Shown here piece by piece: positions 1-8,257 of a stretch of DNA of 63,902 nucleotides. A model generated the notes under the pieces. It searched no databases, was not told where the DNA came from, and saw only the letters and a program-made list of their open reading frames with translations. The number at the start of each line of letters is the position of its first letter. The stretch's first letter is position 1. The position numbers and the translations under genes were made by a program. Source of the DNA: Xanthomarina spongicola (GTDB lineage Bacteria; Bacteroidota; Bacteroidia; Flavobacteriales; Flavobacteriaceae); the NCBI RefSeq assembly GCF_003148645.1, contig NZ_QGGP01000011.1:1-63902 (forward strand). Reading direction: 5' to 3'.

Positions 1-182
1 AAGTGAAACAAAATCACAAGATAGGATTGAATAATTTATTTGATCAACATTACGCCTTACATAAAGTAAGGTAAGGGCTTACAAATACTGCGTCTTTCTA
101 GACAGGAAGTTAATAAGAAAAAGACATTTGTACTGTAATATTGTAAGTAGATTAAATATATTTATAATAAATTTAGAGGTAA
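1..182. other. Non-coding leader at the window edge
   Basis: I see no gene here. It contains a small hairpin, CCTTAC (55-60) / GTAAGG (66-71) with a 5-nt loop, followed by a second GTAAGGGC copy (71-78). The segment just before the next gene is very AT-rich and may hold its promoter. Function unknown. Confidence 0.4.
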
Positions 183-413
183 ATGGATACATCCACAATA
201 ATTAATACCGTTGGTTTGATTTTCGATATCACTGGGGCAATACTCATGTTTAAAAATTCTATGCCAGTAAAATTTGGTTCTTACTTATACAGCTCAAAAT
301 ATTTAAAATTGCAAAAGATTAAAGCCAAAAAGATGAATAGAAATATAGGGTTGGGTGCCTTGTTACTTTGTATTGGTTTTATTTTACAGCTTGTAGCAAC
401 TTTTTTAGGATAA
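183..413 (+). CDS. Small two-helix membrane protein, unknown function
   Basis: This 76-residue protein has two hydrophobic segments, about residues 8-25 and 54-74. Between them lies a strongly basic loop rich in Lys/Arg (about 38-52). That pattern suggests a hairpin inner-membrane protein with a cytoplasmic basic loop. I do not recognise a family. It stands alone on the plus strand, faces away from the window edge and is followed by a weak hairpin. It lies at the left end of the accessory island, opposite in strand to the RHS and LRR genes, so its role is open. Confidence 0.55.
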   Translation: MDTSTIINTVGLIFDITGAILMFKNSMPVKFGSYLYSSKYLKLQKIKAKKMNRNIGLGALLLCIGFILQLVATFLG

Positions 414-448
414 TTCAGTTTGTTAGATAGCTTTGAACTTAAAGCAAA

Positions 449-477
449 ACAGCAACCCGATTAAAGATTGTTGCTGT
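449..477 (+). terminator. Weak hairpin after the small membrane protein
   Basis: ACAGCAAC (449-456) pairs perfectly with GTTGCTGT (470-477), with a 13-nt loop. Only a short AT-rich tail follows, so it is a weak intrinsic terminator or just an RNA 3' hairpin. Confidence 0.4.
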
Positions 478-550
478 ATTTAAAACCCGATATTGGGGGA
501 TGTTTGTAGTAGTTTAAAATAGTGAGTGCTGTTTAAAACTAAACAGGCTT

Positions 551-583
551 TTCATAAAAAACCACAACTTTTACATTGTGGTT
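551..583 (-). terminator. Intrinsic terminator of the LRR lipoprotein gene
   Basis: AACCACAA (560-567) and TTGTGGTT (576-583) form an 8-bp stem. Read on the minus strand, the stem is followed by a run of T, as expected for a Rho-independent terminator of the gene ending at 698. Confidence 0.6.
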
Positions 584-697
584 CTCTGTTTTAATTATTA
601 GTTATTGCTTAATAGTTCGAAGTTATAAACCTCGAAGAGGTTCTTTGTTTTTATTACTCTTATCGGCACTCGTTACAAACGAGCAGTAGCGAGGATT

Positions 698-1174
698 TTA
701 TCTTGTTTTACAATCTAACCCCTTTATGCTTGGAAATTCATAACCATATAAAGCTTCAGCTTTTTCAGGAATTAAGCACTCAATTGATGATTTTTTAGTT
801 TTTAAAGGATTATGAGTAATAGAAATTACTTTTAAACTATCCATGGTACTAAGATTTCTAAAATAGCGTATTTTATTTCCTTCTAAATCTAAAACTTTCA
901 GGTTTTTAAAATTCAATATCTCTACAGGAATTGAATCAATATAGTTATCTGACAAATAAATATTCTCTAAATAAGTAAGTTGAGACAGCTGTAATGGAAA
1001 CTCTATAAATTTATTATTTCTTAAATTTATAGTTTTTAAGTTTCTATATTTAAGTATTCTTTCAGGTAGTTTTTTTAGGTTTTTCCCTGAAAGATCTAAT
1101 TCTTTTGTTTCATACCTCTTTGAGCTACCACAAGCTAAAAAAATAAAAAACAGCACCAAAATTACATTTTTCAT
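698..1174 (-). CDS. Leucine-rich-repeat lipoprotein next to an RHS tip, possible immunity protein
   Basis: This 158-residue protein starts with a lipoprotein signal peptide, with lipobox around residues 12-15 (LACG, Cys15). After it come about four leucine-rich repeats (roughly residues 26-125) of the form LxxLPxxLxxLxxLxxLxLxxN, and a short Cys-containing tail. It is probably lipid-anchored in the envelope and binds another protein. Its start lies 2 bp after the end of the RHS toxin-tip gene, so the two are almost certainly co-transcribed. Polymorphic toxins are usually followed directly by their immunity gene, and LRR proteins are among known immunity scaffolds. The immunity role is inference from position only. 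Confidence 0.75.
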   Translation of the reverse strand: MKNVILVLFFIFLACGSSKRYETKELDLSGKNLKKLPERILKYRNLKTINLRNNKFIEFPLQLSQLTYLENIYLSDNYIDSIPVEILNFKNLKVLDLEGNKIRYFRNLSTMDSLKVISITHNPLKTKKSSIECLIPEKAEALYGYEFPSIKGLDCKTR

Positions 1175-1176
1175 AT

Positions 1177-2193
1177 TTATTTGTCTTTAATTGCCTGAAT
1201 TAATAAAGTAGGAGGTAAAGATTTATTTATTGAAACATCTAAACCATTCATGGTTCTATAGCCGCTATTCGTTTCTGAACTATTCAACCAATTATTAGCC
1301 GACTTAAAATATTGTTTGCTATTAAAAGCGCCAGATTTATAAATAGCTCTTCCATAGTTGCCTGAAATTAAATCACCTCCTTTTCTATACCCTATTCCTC
1401 CTTGTTGATGAATTATCCCTGATAATGCTTTTGCTTCAAACTCAAAATTTCCATTGTTAAAGTTTGACCCTACAAAATCAATATAAAATTCCGAAGTAGT
1501 CATTCCTGATTTAGGAAATAAAGTTTCCCATTGAGCGGCATGAACAAATTCTTCAACCAATGAGTTTTTTACAATCTCACTTTTACTTTTTAGACCTTTA
1601 AATTGCTCGAAATAATCAAAAGGTAATCTAATAGTACCACCTTTATTAGATGATTCATCGTAAGTTTCTGTAGTCTCTAAAGTATCTTCATCAAATTGAA
1701 CATCAGATACTCCTGTATCAGGGTCAAAACTTGCATCTGCACTTATACCCTCATTACCAACCGTATATATATTTTCACTACTATGTAATGTTTCAAAAAT
1801 ATTATTAAAAACTTTTGAGTTTTTCCTTAAGTTATGTATAAAACTACCTACTATCTGCTTTTCTTCAGGACTTAAATTTTCTCCCCACTCTACTCTTTGT
1901 CCGTCAGGGTCAGTAAACACTATTGGGTTATTTAAAGTATAATTATACCCTGAATATTCATGATACTTCTCTGCCAACGGGTCGACATTCATCCAACGTC
2001 CTAAACTCGCATCATAATTCCTAGCACCATAATCATGCCAATTTAAATCTAACTCATCTTGGAACTCTTTTCCATTATAGGTTTTCTTTAAAGCTATGTT
2101 AGTAGAAGTAGCCACGTTATTATACCCTTTATGTTTGAGTCCAAAGGGATAACAGCTACCCCTCTTTTTTGAGGGCTTTTGTACTTTTTTCAA
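1177..2193 (-). pseudogene. Orphan C-terminal tip of an RHS/YD-repeat polymorphic toxin
   Basis: Residues about 15-98 match the conserved RHS repeat-associated core, including YPFGLKHKGY, a GARNYDASLGRWMNVDPLAE-type segment, NYTLNNPI and the terminal DPDG that precedes the variable toxin domain. The preceding repeats, normally well over a thousand residues, are absent. The reading frame opens from a TTG in non-homologous sequence beside a CCCTC/GAGGG palindrome. The C-terminal ~240 residues would be the toxin. They contain EEFVHAAQ (about 208-215) and a downstream FEFEAKAL, which resemble a zincin-like peptidase with E in place of the first H of HExxH. I read it as a truncated gene or displaced toxin cassette with its likely immunity gene downstream. 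Confidence 0.72.
2159..2175. repeat. REP-like palindrome at the RHS truncation point
   Basis: A CCCTC / GAGGG inverted repeat with a T-rich loop is followed by GCTTTTGTA. It resembles the CCCCTCC-AAA-GGAGGGG-CTTTATA element at 13619-13641, so it may be a dispersed palindrome. It sits where RHS homology begins, so it may mark the breakpoint that removed the upstream part of the gene. Confidence 0.4.
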
Positions 2194-2379
2194 CAGTAAC
2201 TCATACTTCTAGCCACCTATTTTAAAGAACGTTTTTCTATTATTTTTCCTTTTACTAAAATAACTTCTTTTATGTTTTCTTCCTAATCTTTATAACTAAA
2301 AAAGAAAGATGACTTATTAGGTCATCATTTTATTCTTTACATAGATCATCTTTTCTTAAATCATTTCTTTTTCTATTAT

Positions 2380-2431
2380 ATCGGACATTTATCGGACATT
2401 TATTATCTATATCAGTCATATATCGGACATT
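2380..2431. repeat. Phased iteron array ATCGGACATT
   Basis: ATCGGACATT occurs exactly at 2380-2389, 2391-2400 and 2422-2431. A degenerate copy (ATCAGTCATA) lies at 2411-2420. Start-to-start spacings are 11, 20 and 11 bp, so all copies would lie on about the same face of the helix. The array begins directly after the stop codon of the AlbA_2 gene, in the 238-bp gap before the RHS tip. It could be a protein binding array or a recombination/integration remnant. Confidence 0.6.
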
Positions 2432-3751
2432 CTAATATTTAATCTCATAACGTGTACCTTTTTTTTCTCCAACTTTTATAAGAATTTCAAGGTTAACAAG
2501 TTCATCAAGATGCCTATATGCAGTTTTATCAGAAACTTTATAAAGTTCTTTATAAATACCATTTGTTATATATCCATTTTCACGAATATATTTAACAGCA
2601 TTTAATTGATTATCATTTAAATCCAATTTAGAAAGATATTCATCACTAGCTTTATCTTTAAATAATGTAACAGCAACACCTCCAGTTAATTCTTCTATTT
2701 TAGGCTCAAGTAATCCTGCCCTTTTACATTCTTCAATAATCTTAATTGTTCCTCGTCCCCAAGATTCAACATAACCTGCTCTAAAGAATGTTCTAGCAAT
2801 ATTTGGATTTCTAGTGATAGATGTATGATCAATTTTTAATTTTTCAGGAGTTAGTGGACTTAATAATTCTCCTTGATTCCAAAACCTAATTCGGTCAGGG
2901 TAAACGCTAATTTGTATTGGAGAGTTTTCATAAGTTCTATGGGTAAACGCATTTAATAGTATTTCACGAACTGCTTCGTATGGGTATTCATAGGTTTCTA
3001 TCCTTTGAATTCCATCATAGTTAATAGAGCTATTAATAAATCGCGTGAATAAAATTTTGAGAGCTTCATCAAGTTGCTCAAAAAGATTTCCTTCTATAAC
3101 TTCTTGAGAAAGTAACTCTGAACTTGATTTTCCAAATTTTCCAATTTTAAGAAATGAGCTTACATAAAACCTTAAAGGTTGTTTACCAAATAATAATATT
3201 GCTGACCGAGTTAACTTGCCGTCATTTATGATAAGTAAATTCTCAAGAACAGTCTTTGTATCTAGGTTTTCTGTTTCAGGAGGTAATCTCTTTGAAGCAA
3301 TACCTAATTTTACAAATTGACGAACGGTACCTTCGTTAATATCATCAAACGAGGCATTTTCCTCTTCAATATCGTCCCACGTTTTCCCTGTTTTCCTTAA
3401 TAAAAATTCTGTCAGTTCATTTCCTCGAAGCTCTTGATTGGTAGTACCTGAACGATAATAATATTTTCCATTATACGAAATACCATTATTGTAAGGGTTT
3501 GTAGTAATTTCTATATAAAATAGACCTTCTTCTTCGTGTAGATTGATATCACAAAGTACTCCTAACTTACTAGAAATTTTATTTGGAAGGTCATCCATTA
3601 ATTTTTTGTAGTTACTCACTCCAACTACATTTCCCTTATCATCTTTTCCAATATATAAAACACCTCCTTTGGCATTAGCGAAACCACTAATCCATTGCAA
3701 GTATTCATCTCTCCAAGATTGTTTCCATTCTATGTTTTGTTGTTCGGGCAT
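2432..3751 (-). CDS. AlbA_2 (Schlafen-type) DNA-binding / HATPase_c_4 regulator
   Basis: Residues about 5-110 form an AlbA_2 domain (EWKQSW, then FANAKGGVLYIG), a nucleic-acid-binding fold shared with Schlafen proteins. Residues about 250-370 match the ATP-binding fold of the COG2865 family (AVREILLNAFTHR, RFWNQG, FRAGYVESWGRGT). A winged-helix end (about 390-439) completes the usual 440-residue layout. Such proteins are thought to be transcriptional or nucleic-acid regulators. The gene starts 54 bp after the RloC-like ATPase gene on the same strand, so both likely form one operon. Genes of this type (formerly AAA_4) are known accessories in type I restriction loci, but none is visible here. 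Confidence 0.82.
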   Translation of the reverse strand: MPEQQNIEWKQSWRDEYLQWISGFANAKGGVLYIGKDDKGNVVGVSNYKKLMDDLPNKISSKLGVLCDINLHEEEGLFYIEITTNPYNNGISYNGKYYYRSGTTNQELRGNELTEFLLRKTGKTWDDIEEENASFDDINEGTVRQFVKLGIASKRLPPETENLDTKTVLENLLIINDGKLTRSAILLFGKQPLRFYVSSFLKIGKFGKSSSELLSQEVIEGNLFEQLDEALKILFTRFINSSINYDGIQRIETYEYPYEAVREILLNAFTHRTYENSPIQISVYPDRIRFWNQGELLSPLTPEKLKIDHTSITRNPNIARTFFRAGYVESWGRGTIKIIEECKRAGLLEPKIEELTGGVAVTLFKDKASDEYLSKLDLNDNQLNAVKYIRENGYITNGIYKELYKVSDKTAYRHLDELVNLEILIKVGEKKGTRYEIKY

Positions 3752-3805
3752 ATCCTATTTTAAGGCATTTAAAAAGAAATTCAAAGTTAAATTTTTTCTA
3801 TTAAA

Positions 3806-6427
3806 TTAGTTCCTTCTTTTTTTTAATTCTACAGCATATGCTTTAAGAATTTCAAGGTCAGCATTTACTTCCTCTGTATCAGGCAAACTTTGTATTAATT
3901 CCCCAGCACTATCATGTCCAGAAAACATTGTAGAACACTTGGACATATTAGCTTTGATTTTTTGATAGTCTTCCTCAGTAAGGTCTATTACCTTCTTCAA
4001 GCGTAGGGTTTGAACTTCTCTCCCAAATCTTTGTATAGTACCGTTTAGAAGCAGTTCTTCCACAAGGCGTTCCCACGTTTCTCTCATTAGTCCATACATT
4101 AGTTTTACTTTTTCTCTATAGACTTCTTCGGTCTCTGTATTCTCTATTTTTTCCAAAGTCTGAAATTCTGCATTAAGAACACCAACTCTAGCTTTAACTG
4201 GCAGTGCATCCCAAGGTGGATTTTTAGCCAAAATACCTGTTTCTGTTTTCTTTCTTGTTAAGCTTTTGATTTCTATATCGCAGTCTTGTTTGTTAGCAAA
4301 TTCTTGAAGTCTCATCAAAAAAGTGATGTCGTGAGTAAAAACAATAACTTGTCTTTCCTGTGATTCTTCAATAATTCTTTTAGAAATTTTATCTCTCCAC
4401 CTATGGTCTAAAGAAGATACAGGGTCATCAAATATTATTGCAGATTTATGTTCTGATATTGAAAGTTCAGAGAAAAATGTAGCAAGTGAAATACAACGAT
4501 GCTCTCCTTCACTTAATATATCTTTTAAACTTATATTAACTCCATAAGATGTATCCAATTGTAAATAATGATATTGTTTCCCTTTAGCTCCTTTAGTATT
4601 GGCAACAACATTTATATTCTTAAAACCGAGCTTTCTCAACTCAGCTTTAAAATTTTCTTTCAAGTTACTTGTTATATAAGTATCTGTGATACCATTACTA
4701 CATATCGTAATATTTGTTGTTCGGCATTGAGATGTGCATTTTTTTAGAGATTCAATACTTCGCTTTCGATTGATTTCATCAGTAATTTGCTTTTCATACT
4801 TCTGAAGTTCTTTGATAGCTGACAAATTTCTGAACTCACTTTCTAATAATTTCAATTCTTCTTCAACGGATGCTTTACTTAATTTTATGTTTTCTTCTTG
4901 TAGTGTCTTCACAAGAGTTTCAATAACTGTAATTGGTGTACTCTCAAATTCAGGAATTTCTATAACCTCAATTATTTTAGGTGTTTCATAGAGCTTTAGT
5001 ATTTTTTTTTGCTCTGTATTCAGGGCATTAATAAAACTAGCCTGTTTAACAGTAAACCCTTCAATTAATTCTTCTATCTCATCAATTGTTGGAGTGTATT
5101 CTGTAAAATCAAAATCTAGGTTCGCATAATAATTTTTCCATTCTTCTAGTTTTGTTGATGCCACATCTAATTGCTGTTGTAAATCAGCTTTTACAAAAGT
5201 TTCGAAGTTGTTAAACCTTTCTTTGGCATCATCTCCAAGGTCTTGAAGACATAGTGGGCAATTTGAATTTTCATCCGTATTAGGAAATATAGTATCTCCA
5301 ACGGAATGATTATAAAACTTCCTGGCACTTTCCCATAATGTTTTCCAATATTCATTCCCAACATTTTCTATTGGTAAATTAGAAAAAGCTTTCTCAGAAG
5401 CAGTTTTTGATATTTCAGATGCTGAAAAAAAAGTATTTATAATTGTTTTTGAATCAGTGAGTGTCTTTTCTGTAAAACCAGTTTCAACAGCTCTATATCT
5501 ATCTTTCAGACTATTAAATCGTCTAATCTTTTTATTATTATCTTCAATTACTTTTTTTGGGTCTTTTGCTTTGAGTTTAATAATGCTAGTCCCCAGTTCT
5601 TTAATTCGTGCTTCTGATTCTTCAGTATGATTAGTGTGTGTTTTTAACTCTTCAATTTTTGTTTTGTTACTTAATGTTTGTAGAAATTTAGAAACCTCTG
5701 TTTCGTATTCGCCAATAAGAAAGCTAAAATCAAAGGAAGAAGCTATTAATGTTCCTTTGTCTGTATTTATTCTTTCTTCAACTTTTTTACAACATTGAGC
5801 CAACTTTTCAAGTACTATTAATCCTGAAGGAATAAATGCAATTTCATCTTCATCTTCTATATAATGATTGGCACTTTGCGTATCAAATACATCAACGACT
5901 TGAAGTATACGGTCATTCAAATGGTTGTCTTTCCATACTACAGAACCAGACGAACCACTTTCGGTGTTATATTCAAGTTCAGCAACTTGTTGTTTTTGGT
6001 CACTGTTCTCAACGAAAAGATTTGAATTGATTGTTGGTCTTATTCCACGTGTATTACATATATGTTTTAAAACACTAACATAACTAGATTTTCCAGAACC
6101 ATTATCTCCATAAATAACTGTTAGTCCATTGGGAGCAAACTCTAATTCCTCACCTTCTTTTAGAGCATTAATATTTTCGGTATTACATATTTTTGAAAGT
6201 GTAACTGTTTCCTCACTATCTGAATTTTCTACTAAAGCTTTAAGTTCTTCAATATCAACAACATCAAACTCTAGATCAGAAATTCCATTTTCAGACTTAC
6301 AAATATTGACTAAGTCATTAATATCTCCATCTGTTAAATCATTGTTCCGAATGATTCTATTAACTGCTTCTTGCCAAAATTTAGGCTTATCTTCAATCCA
6401 TTCAATTATATGTACTAGAATAGGCAT
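3806..6427 (-). CDS. RloC-like AAA_13 ATPase with CxxC hook, candidate defence effector
   Basis: This 873-residue protein has an SMC/RecF-like layout. Walker A is at 107-114 (GDNGSGKS), followed by coiled-coil segments (about 205-310 and 415-560) that flank a CPLC hook (C390, C393). An ABC signature (LSEGEH, about 638-643), Walker B plus D-loop (IIFDDPVSSLD, 664-674) and an H-loop His (699) follow. The C-terminal part (about 770-845) contains RETWERLVEE and, further on, CSTMFSGHD. This order (split ATPase, hook, C-terminal effector) is that of RloC, a stress-activated anticodon nuclease. R782/E786 and H838 could correspond to the Arg-Glu-His nuclease residues of the PrrC/RloC group, but that assignment is inference. 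It is the first gene of a two-gene operon with the AlbA_2 regulator. Confidence 0.72.
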   Translation of the reverse strand: MPILVHIIEWIEDKPKFWQEAVNRIIRNNDLTDGDINDLVNICKSENGISDLEFDVVDIEELKALVENSDSEETVTLSKICNTENINALKEGEELEFAPNGLTVIYGDNGSGKSSYVSVLKHICNTRGIRPTINSNLFVENSDQKQQVAELEYNTESGSSGSVVWKDNHLNDRILQVVDVFDTQSANHYIEDEDEIAFIPSGLIVLEKLAQCCKKVEERINTDKGTLIASSFDFSFLIGEYETEVSKFLQTLSNKTKIEELKTHTNHTEESEARIKELGTSIIKLKAKDPKKVIEDNNKKIRRFNSLKDRYRAVETGFTEKTLTDSKTIINTFFSASEISKTASEKAFSNLPIENVGNEYWKTLWESARKFYNHSVGDTIFPNTDENSNCPLCLQDLGDDAKERFNNFETFVKADLQQQLDVASTKLEEWKNYYANLDFDFTEYTPTIDEIEELIEGFTVKQASFINALNTEQKKILKLYETPKIIEVIEIPEFESTPITVIETLVKTLQEENIKLSKASVEEELKLLESEFRNLSAIKELQKYEKQITDEINRKRSIESLKKCTSQCRTTNITICSNGITDTYITSNLKENFKAELRKLGFKNINVVANTKGAKGKQYHYLQLDTSYGVNISLKDILSEGEHRCISLATFFSELSISEHKSAIIFDDPVSSLDHRWRDKISKRIIEESQERQVIVFTHDITFLMRLQEFANKQDCDIEIKSLTRKKTETGILAKNPPWDALPVKARVGVLNAEFQTLEKIENTETEEVYREKVKLMYGLMRETWERLVEELLLNGTIQRFGREVQTLRLKKVIDLTEEDYQKIKANMSKCSTMFSGHDSAGELIQSLPDTEEVNADLEILKAYAVELKKRRN

Positions 6428-6548
6428 ATATTATTATTTTAATTATATACGAAAAAAAACAATTTAGATAAAATGAGCATCTAAATATTATGGATTTCCG
6501 TAATATCCAATAAATTAATTAGTGTTTTCTTCTAGGGAGATTAATTAA
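6428..6548. other. Junction between defence cassette and truncated secretion operon
   Basis: This short AT-rich gap separates the divergent RloC-like gene from the truncated prepilin peptidase. I find no N-terminal half of the peptidase in any frame here. An in-frame TAA lies directly before the GTG start at 6549. TTAATTA-like inverted repeats flank the last 35 bases. It looks like a deletion or insertion boundary. Confidence 0.5.
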
Positions 6549-6830
6549 GTGCAATATACTATTTTTTATGAAATTGGATGCAAACTCTTAATAACCTCTA
6601 TAGGAAGTGGAGATGTTTTGTTGTTTTTAGCTTTATGTCTTAGTTTTTCGAGTATTTCATTCATCACCTGTTTTGTCCTGTCGCTTACTTTTTCTTTAGT
6701 ATTACATCTGTTTTTCAAAAAACGAGATTCTATAAAAACAGTCCCTTTAGCTGGCTATATGAGTTTGTTTTTTGCACTGGTCTATCTAGGATCTTGGACA
6801 GGTCTTATTGATTCCTTATACATCATCTAA
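6549..6830 (+). pseudogene. 5'-truncated prepilin peptidase (A24-type), C-terminal half only
   Basis: The 93-residue product contains GSGDVLLFLAL (about residues 20-30), the GxGD motif that carries the second catalytic aspartate of A24 prepilin peptidases. A helix, a basic loop and VPLAGYMSL (about 66-74) follow, a segment typical of the C-terminal end of that family. Flavobacterial members are about twice as long and carry the first catalytic aspartate in the missing N-terminal half. The start is a GTG directly after an in-frame stop. Its stop overlaps the gspE start (TAATG), so the original operon order is kept. It is probably inactive. Confidence 0.68.
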
Positions 6831-8242
6831 TGATAGACACATTAGATTTCCATATAGACACCAGGTTAAAGCAACTCTTAAATAGTGAGCAAGCCTATCA
6901 TTATCGAATTATACCCATTGCATTTGAAAATAATACGATTGTTTTTAAAACCGATAACATAACCAATGACGTTTTACAGGAACTTCAAGTTGTTTTCGAT
7001 AAAAGCGTAAAACTTGAAGAAGAAAGCCCTGAGAATATTCAAAAATATCTAGCAACTAATTTTAGAAAACAATCCAATGCTATTAAAACAGATTTGCATT
7101 ATAGTACTGATTTTTTAGAAAAATTGTTAGTGTCTGCAAAAAATATAGGGAGTAGTGATATTCATTTTGAGCCTTATGAAACTCGTTGTCGCGTCAGGTT
7201 TCGACTAGATGGAAAATTAAAAGAATACTATATTATTTCATTAGACGAGTACCCTGTAATTATTAATAAGATTAAGATAAAAGCTGGACTAGATATTTCT
7301 GAAAAGCGCTTACCTCAAGATGGTCGAATAACCATAAAAGCCAACAACCAAGAATTTGATATTCGTGTGTCCACACTTCCTACACTTCATGGTGAAAAAA
7401 TAGTCCTCCGTCTGTTAAGTAAGGATGCTGAAAACATTAACCTTGAAGATTTAGGTTTTACCCAAAAGGAATTAAACAGCTATTTAGAAACCATTAAAAA
7501 ACCTAATGGTATCATCTTAATTTCAGGCCCTACAGGTTCTGGAAAAACAACCACACTTTATGCGACCCTAAAACTTTTAAACGATGACAAAACAAATATT
7601 CTAACCATTGAAGACCCTATTGAATATACCTTAGAAGGTGTTAATCAAGTACAGCTAAAAGAAAATATTGGACTAGACTTTGCAAGTACTTTAAGAACCT
7701 TTTTAAGACAAGATCCAGATGTTATTATGGTAGGAGAAATACGAGATGCTAAAACAGCTAATATGGCCATTCGTGCTGCATTAACAGGGCATTTAGTATT
7801 ATCTACTATTCACACAAATTCAGCTTGGGCAACCATTTCTAGGCTTATAGATATGGGAATTCCTTCCTTTTTAATTGCCAGTACTCTAAATGTTAGTGTT
7901 GCACAACGTCTTGTAAGGGTTTTATGTACTCATTGTAAAGAAAAACACAAAACAACAAAAAATATACTACCTGAGAATTTTGAAATCCCAGTAGGATTAG
8001 AATATCACTTTAAAGCTGTAGGATGTCATACTTGCCATCATACAGGTTATCAGGGTAGAAAAGCGATTTATGAAATCATTCCTATTACAAAAACTATCAT
8101 CTCACATATAAAACAAAACGAATTAGAAATTGATGATTATATCGGCAATCAGAATATAGCCACATTAAAAAGTAATGCTATTGAATTGCTTATTCAAGGA
8201 CAGACATCCATTGAAGAAGTTTATGCCTTACTAACAGACTAA
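6830..8242 (+). CDS. GspE/PilB-family secretion or pilus assembly ATPase
   Basis: This 470-residue protein is the cytoplasmic hexameric ATPase that powers type II secretion or type IV pilus extension. Visible motifs are Walker A GPTGSGKT (residue ~233 on), the Asp box around DPIEYT, Walker B/His-box region DPDVIMVGEIRD (about 293-304), TGHLVLSTIHT, and the tetracysteine zinc module C366-x2-C369 / C399-x2-C402 typical of GspE/PilB. A reduced N1E-like domain precedes. It overlaps the upstream peptidase stop by one base, and the secretin gene begins 15 bp downstream. No GspF platform gene is found in the operon, so the ATPase may lack its usual membrane partner. Confidence 0.93.
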   Translation: MIDTLDFHIDTRLKQLLNSEQAYHYRIIPIAFENNTIVFKTDNITNDVLQELQVVFDKSVKLEEESPENIQKYLATNFRKQSNAIKTDLHYSTDFLEKLLVSAKNIGSSDIHFEPYETRCRVRFRLDGKLKEYYIISLDEYPVIINKIKIKAGLDISEKRLPQDGRITIKANNQEFDIRVSTLPTLHGEKIVLRLLSKDAENINLEDLGFTQKELNSYLETIKKPNGIILISGPTGSGKTTTLYATLKLLNDDKTNILTIEDPIEYTLEGVNQVQLKENIGLDFASTLRTFLRQDPDVIMVGEIRDAKTANMAIRAALTGHLVLSTIHTNSAWATISRLIDMGIPSFLIASTLNVSVAQRLVRVLCTHCKEKHKTTKNILPENFEIPVGLEYHFKAVGCHTCHHTGYQGRKAIYEIIPITKTIISHIKQNELEIDDYIGNQNIATLKSNAIELLIQGQTSIEEVYALLTD

Positions 8243-8257
8243 AAACCAACGCTCTAT

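Noticed and set aside
5836-6467. Plus-strand frames inside the RloC-like gene (5836-6030 and 6129-6467)
   Set aside because: They are antisense to the strong, motif-bearing ATPase gene and show no domain.
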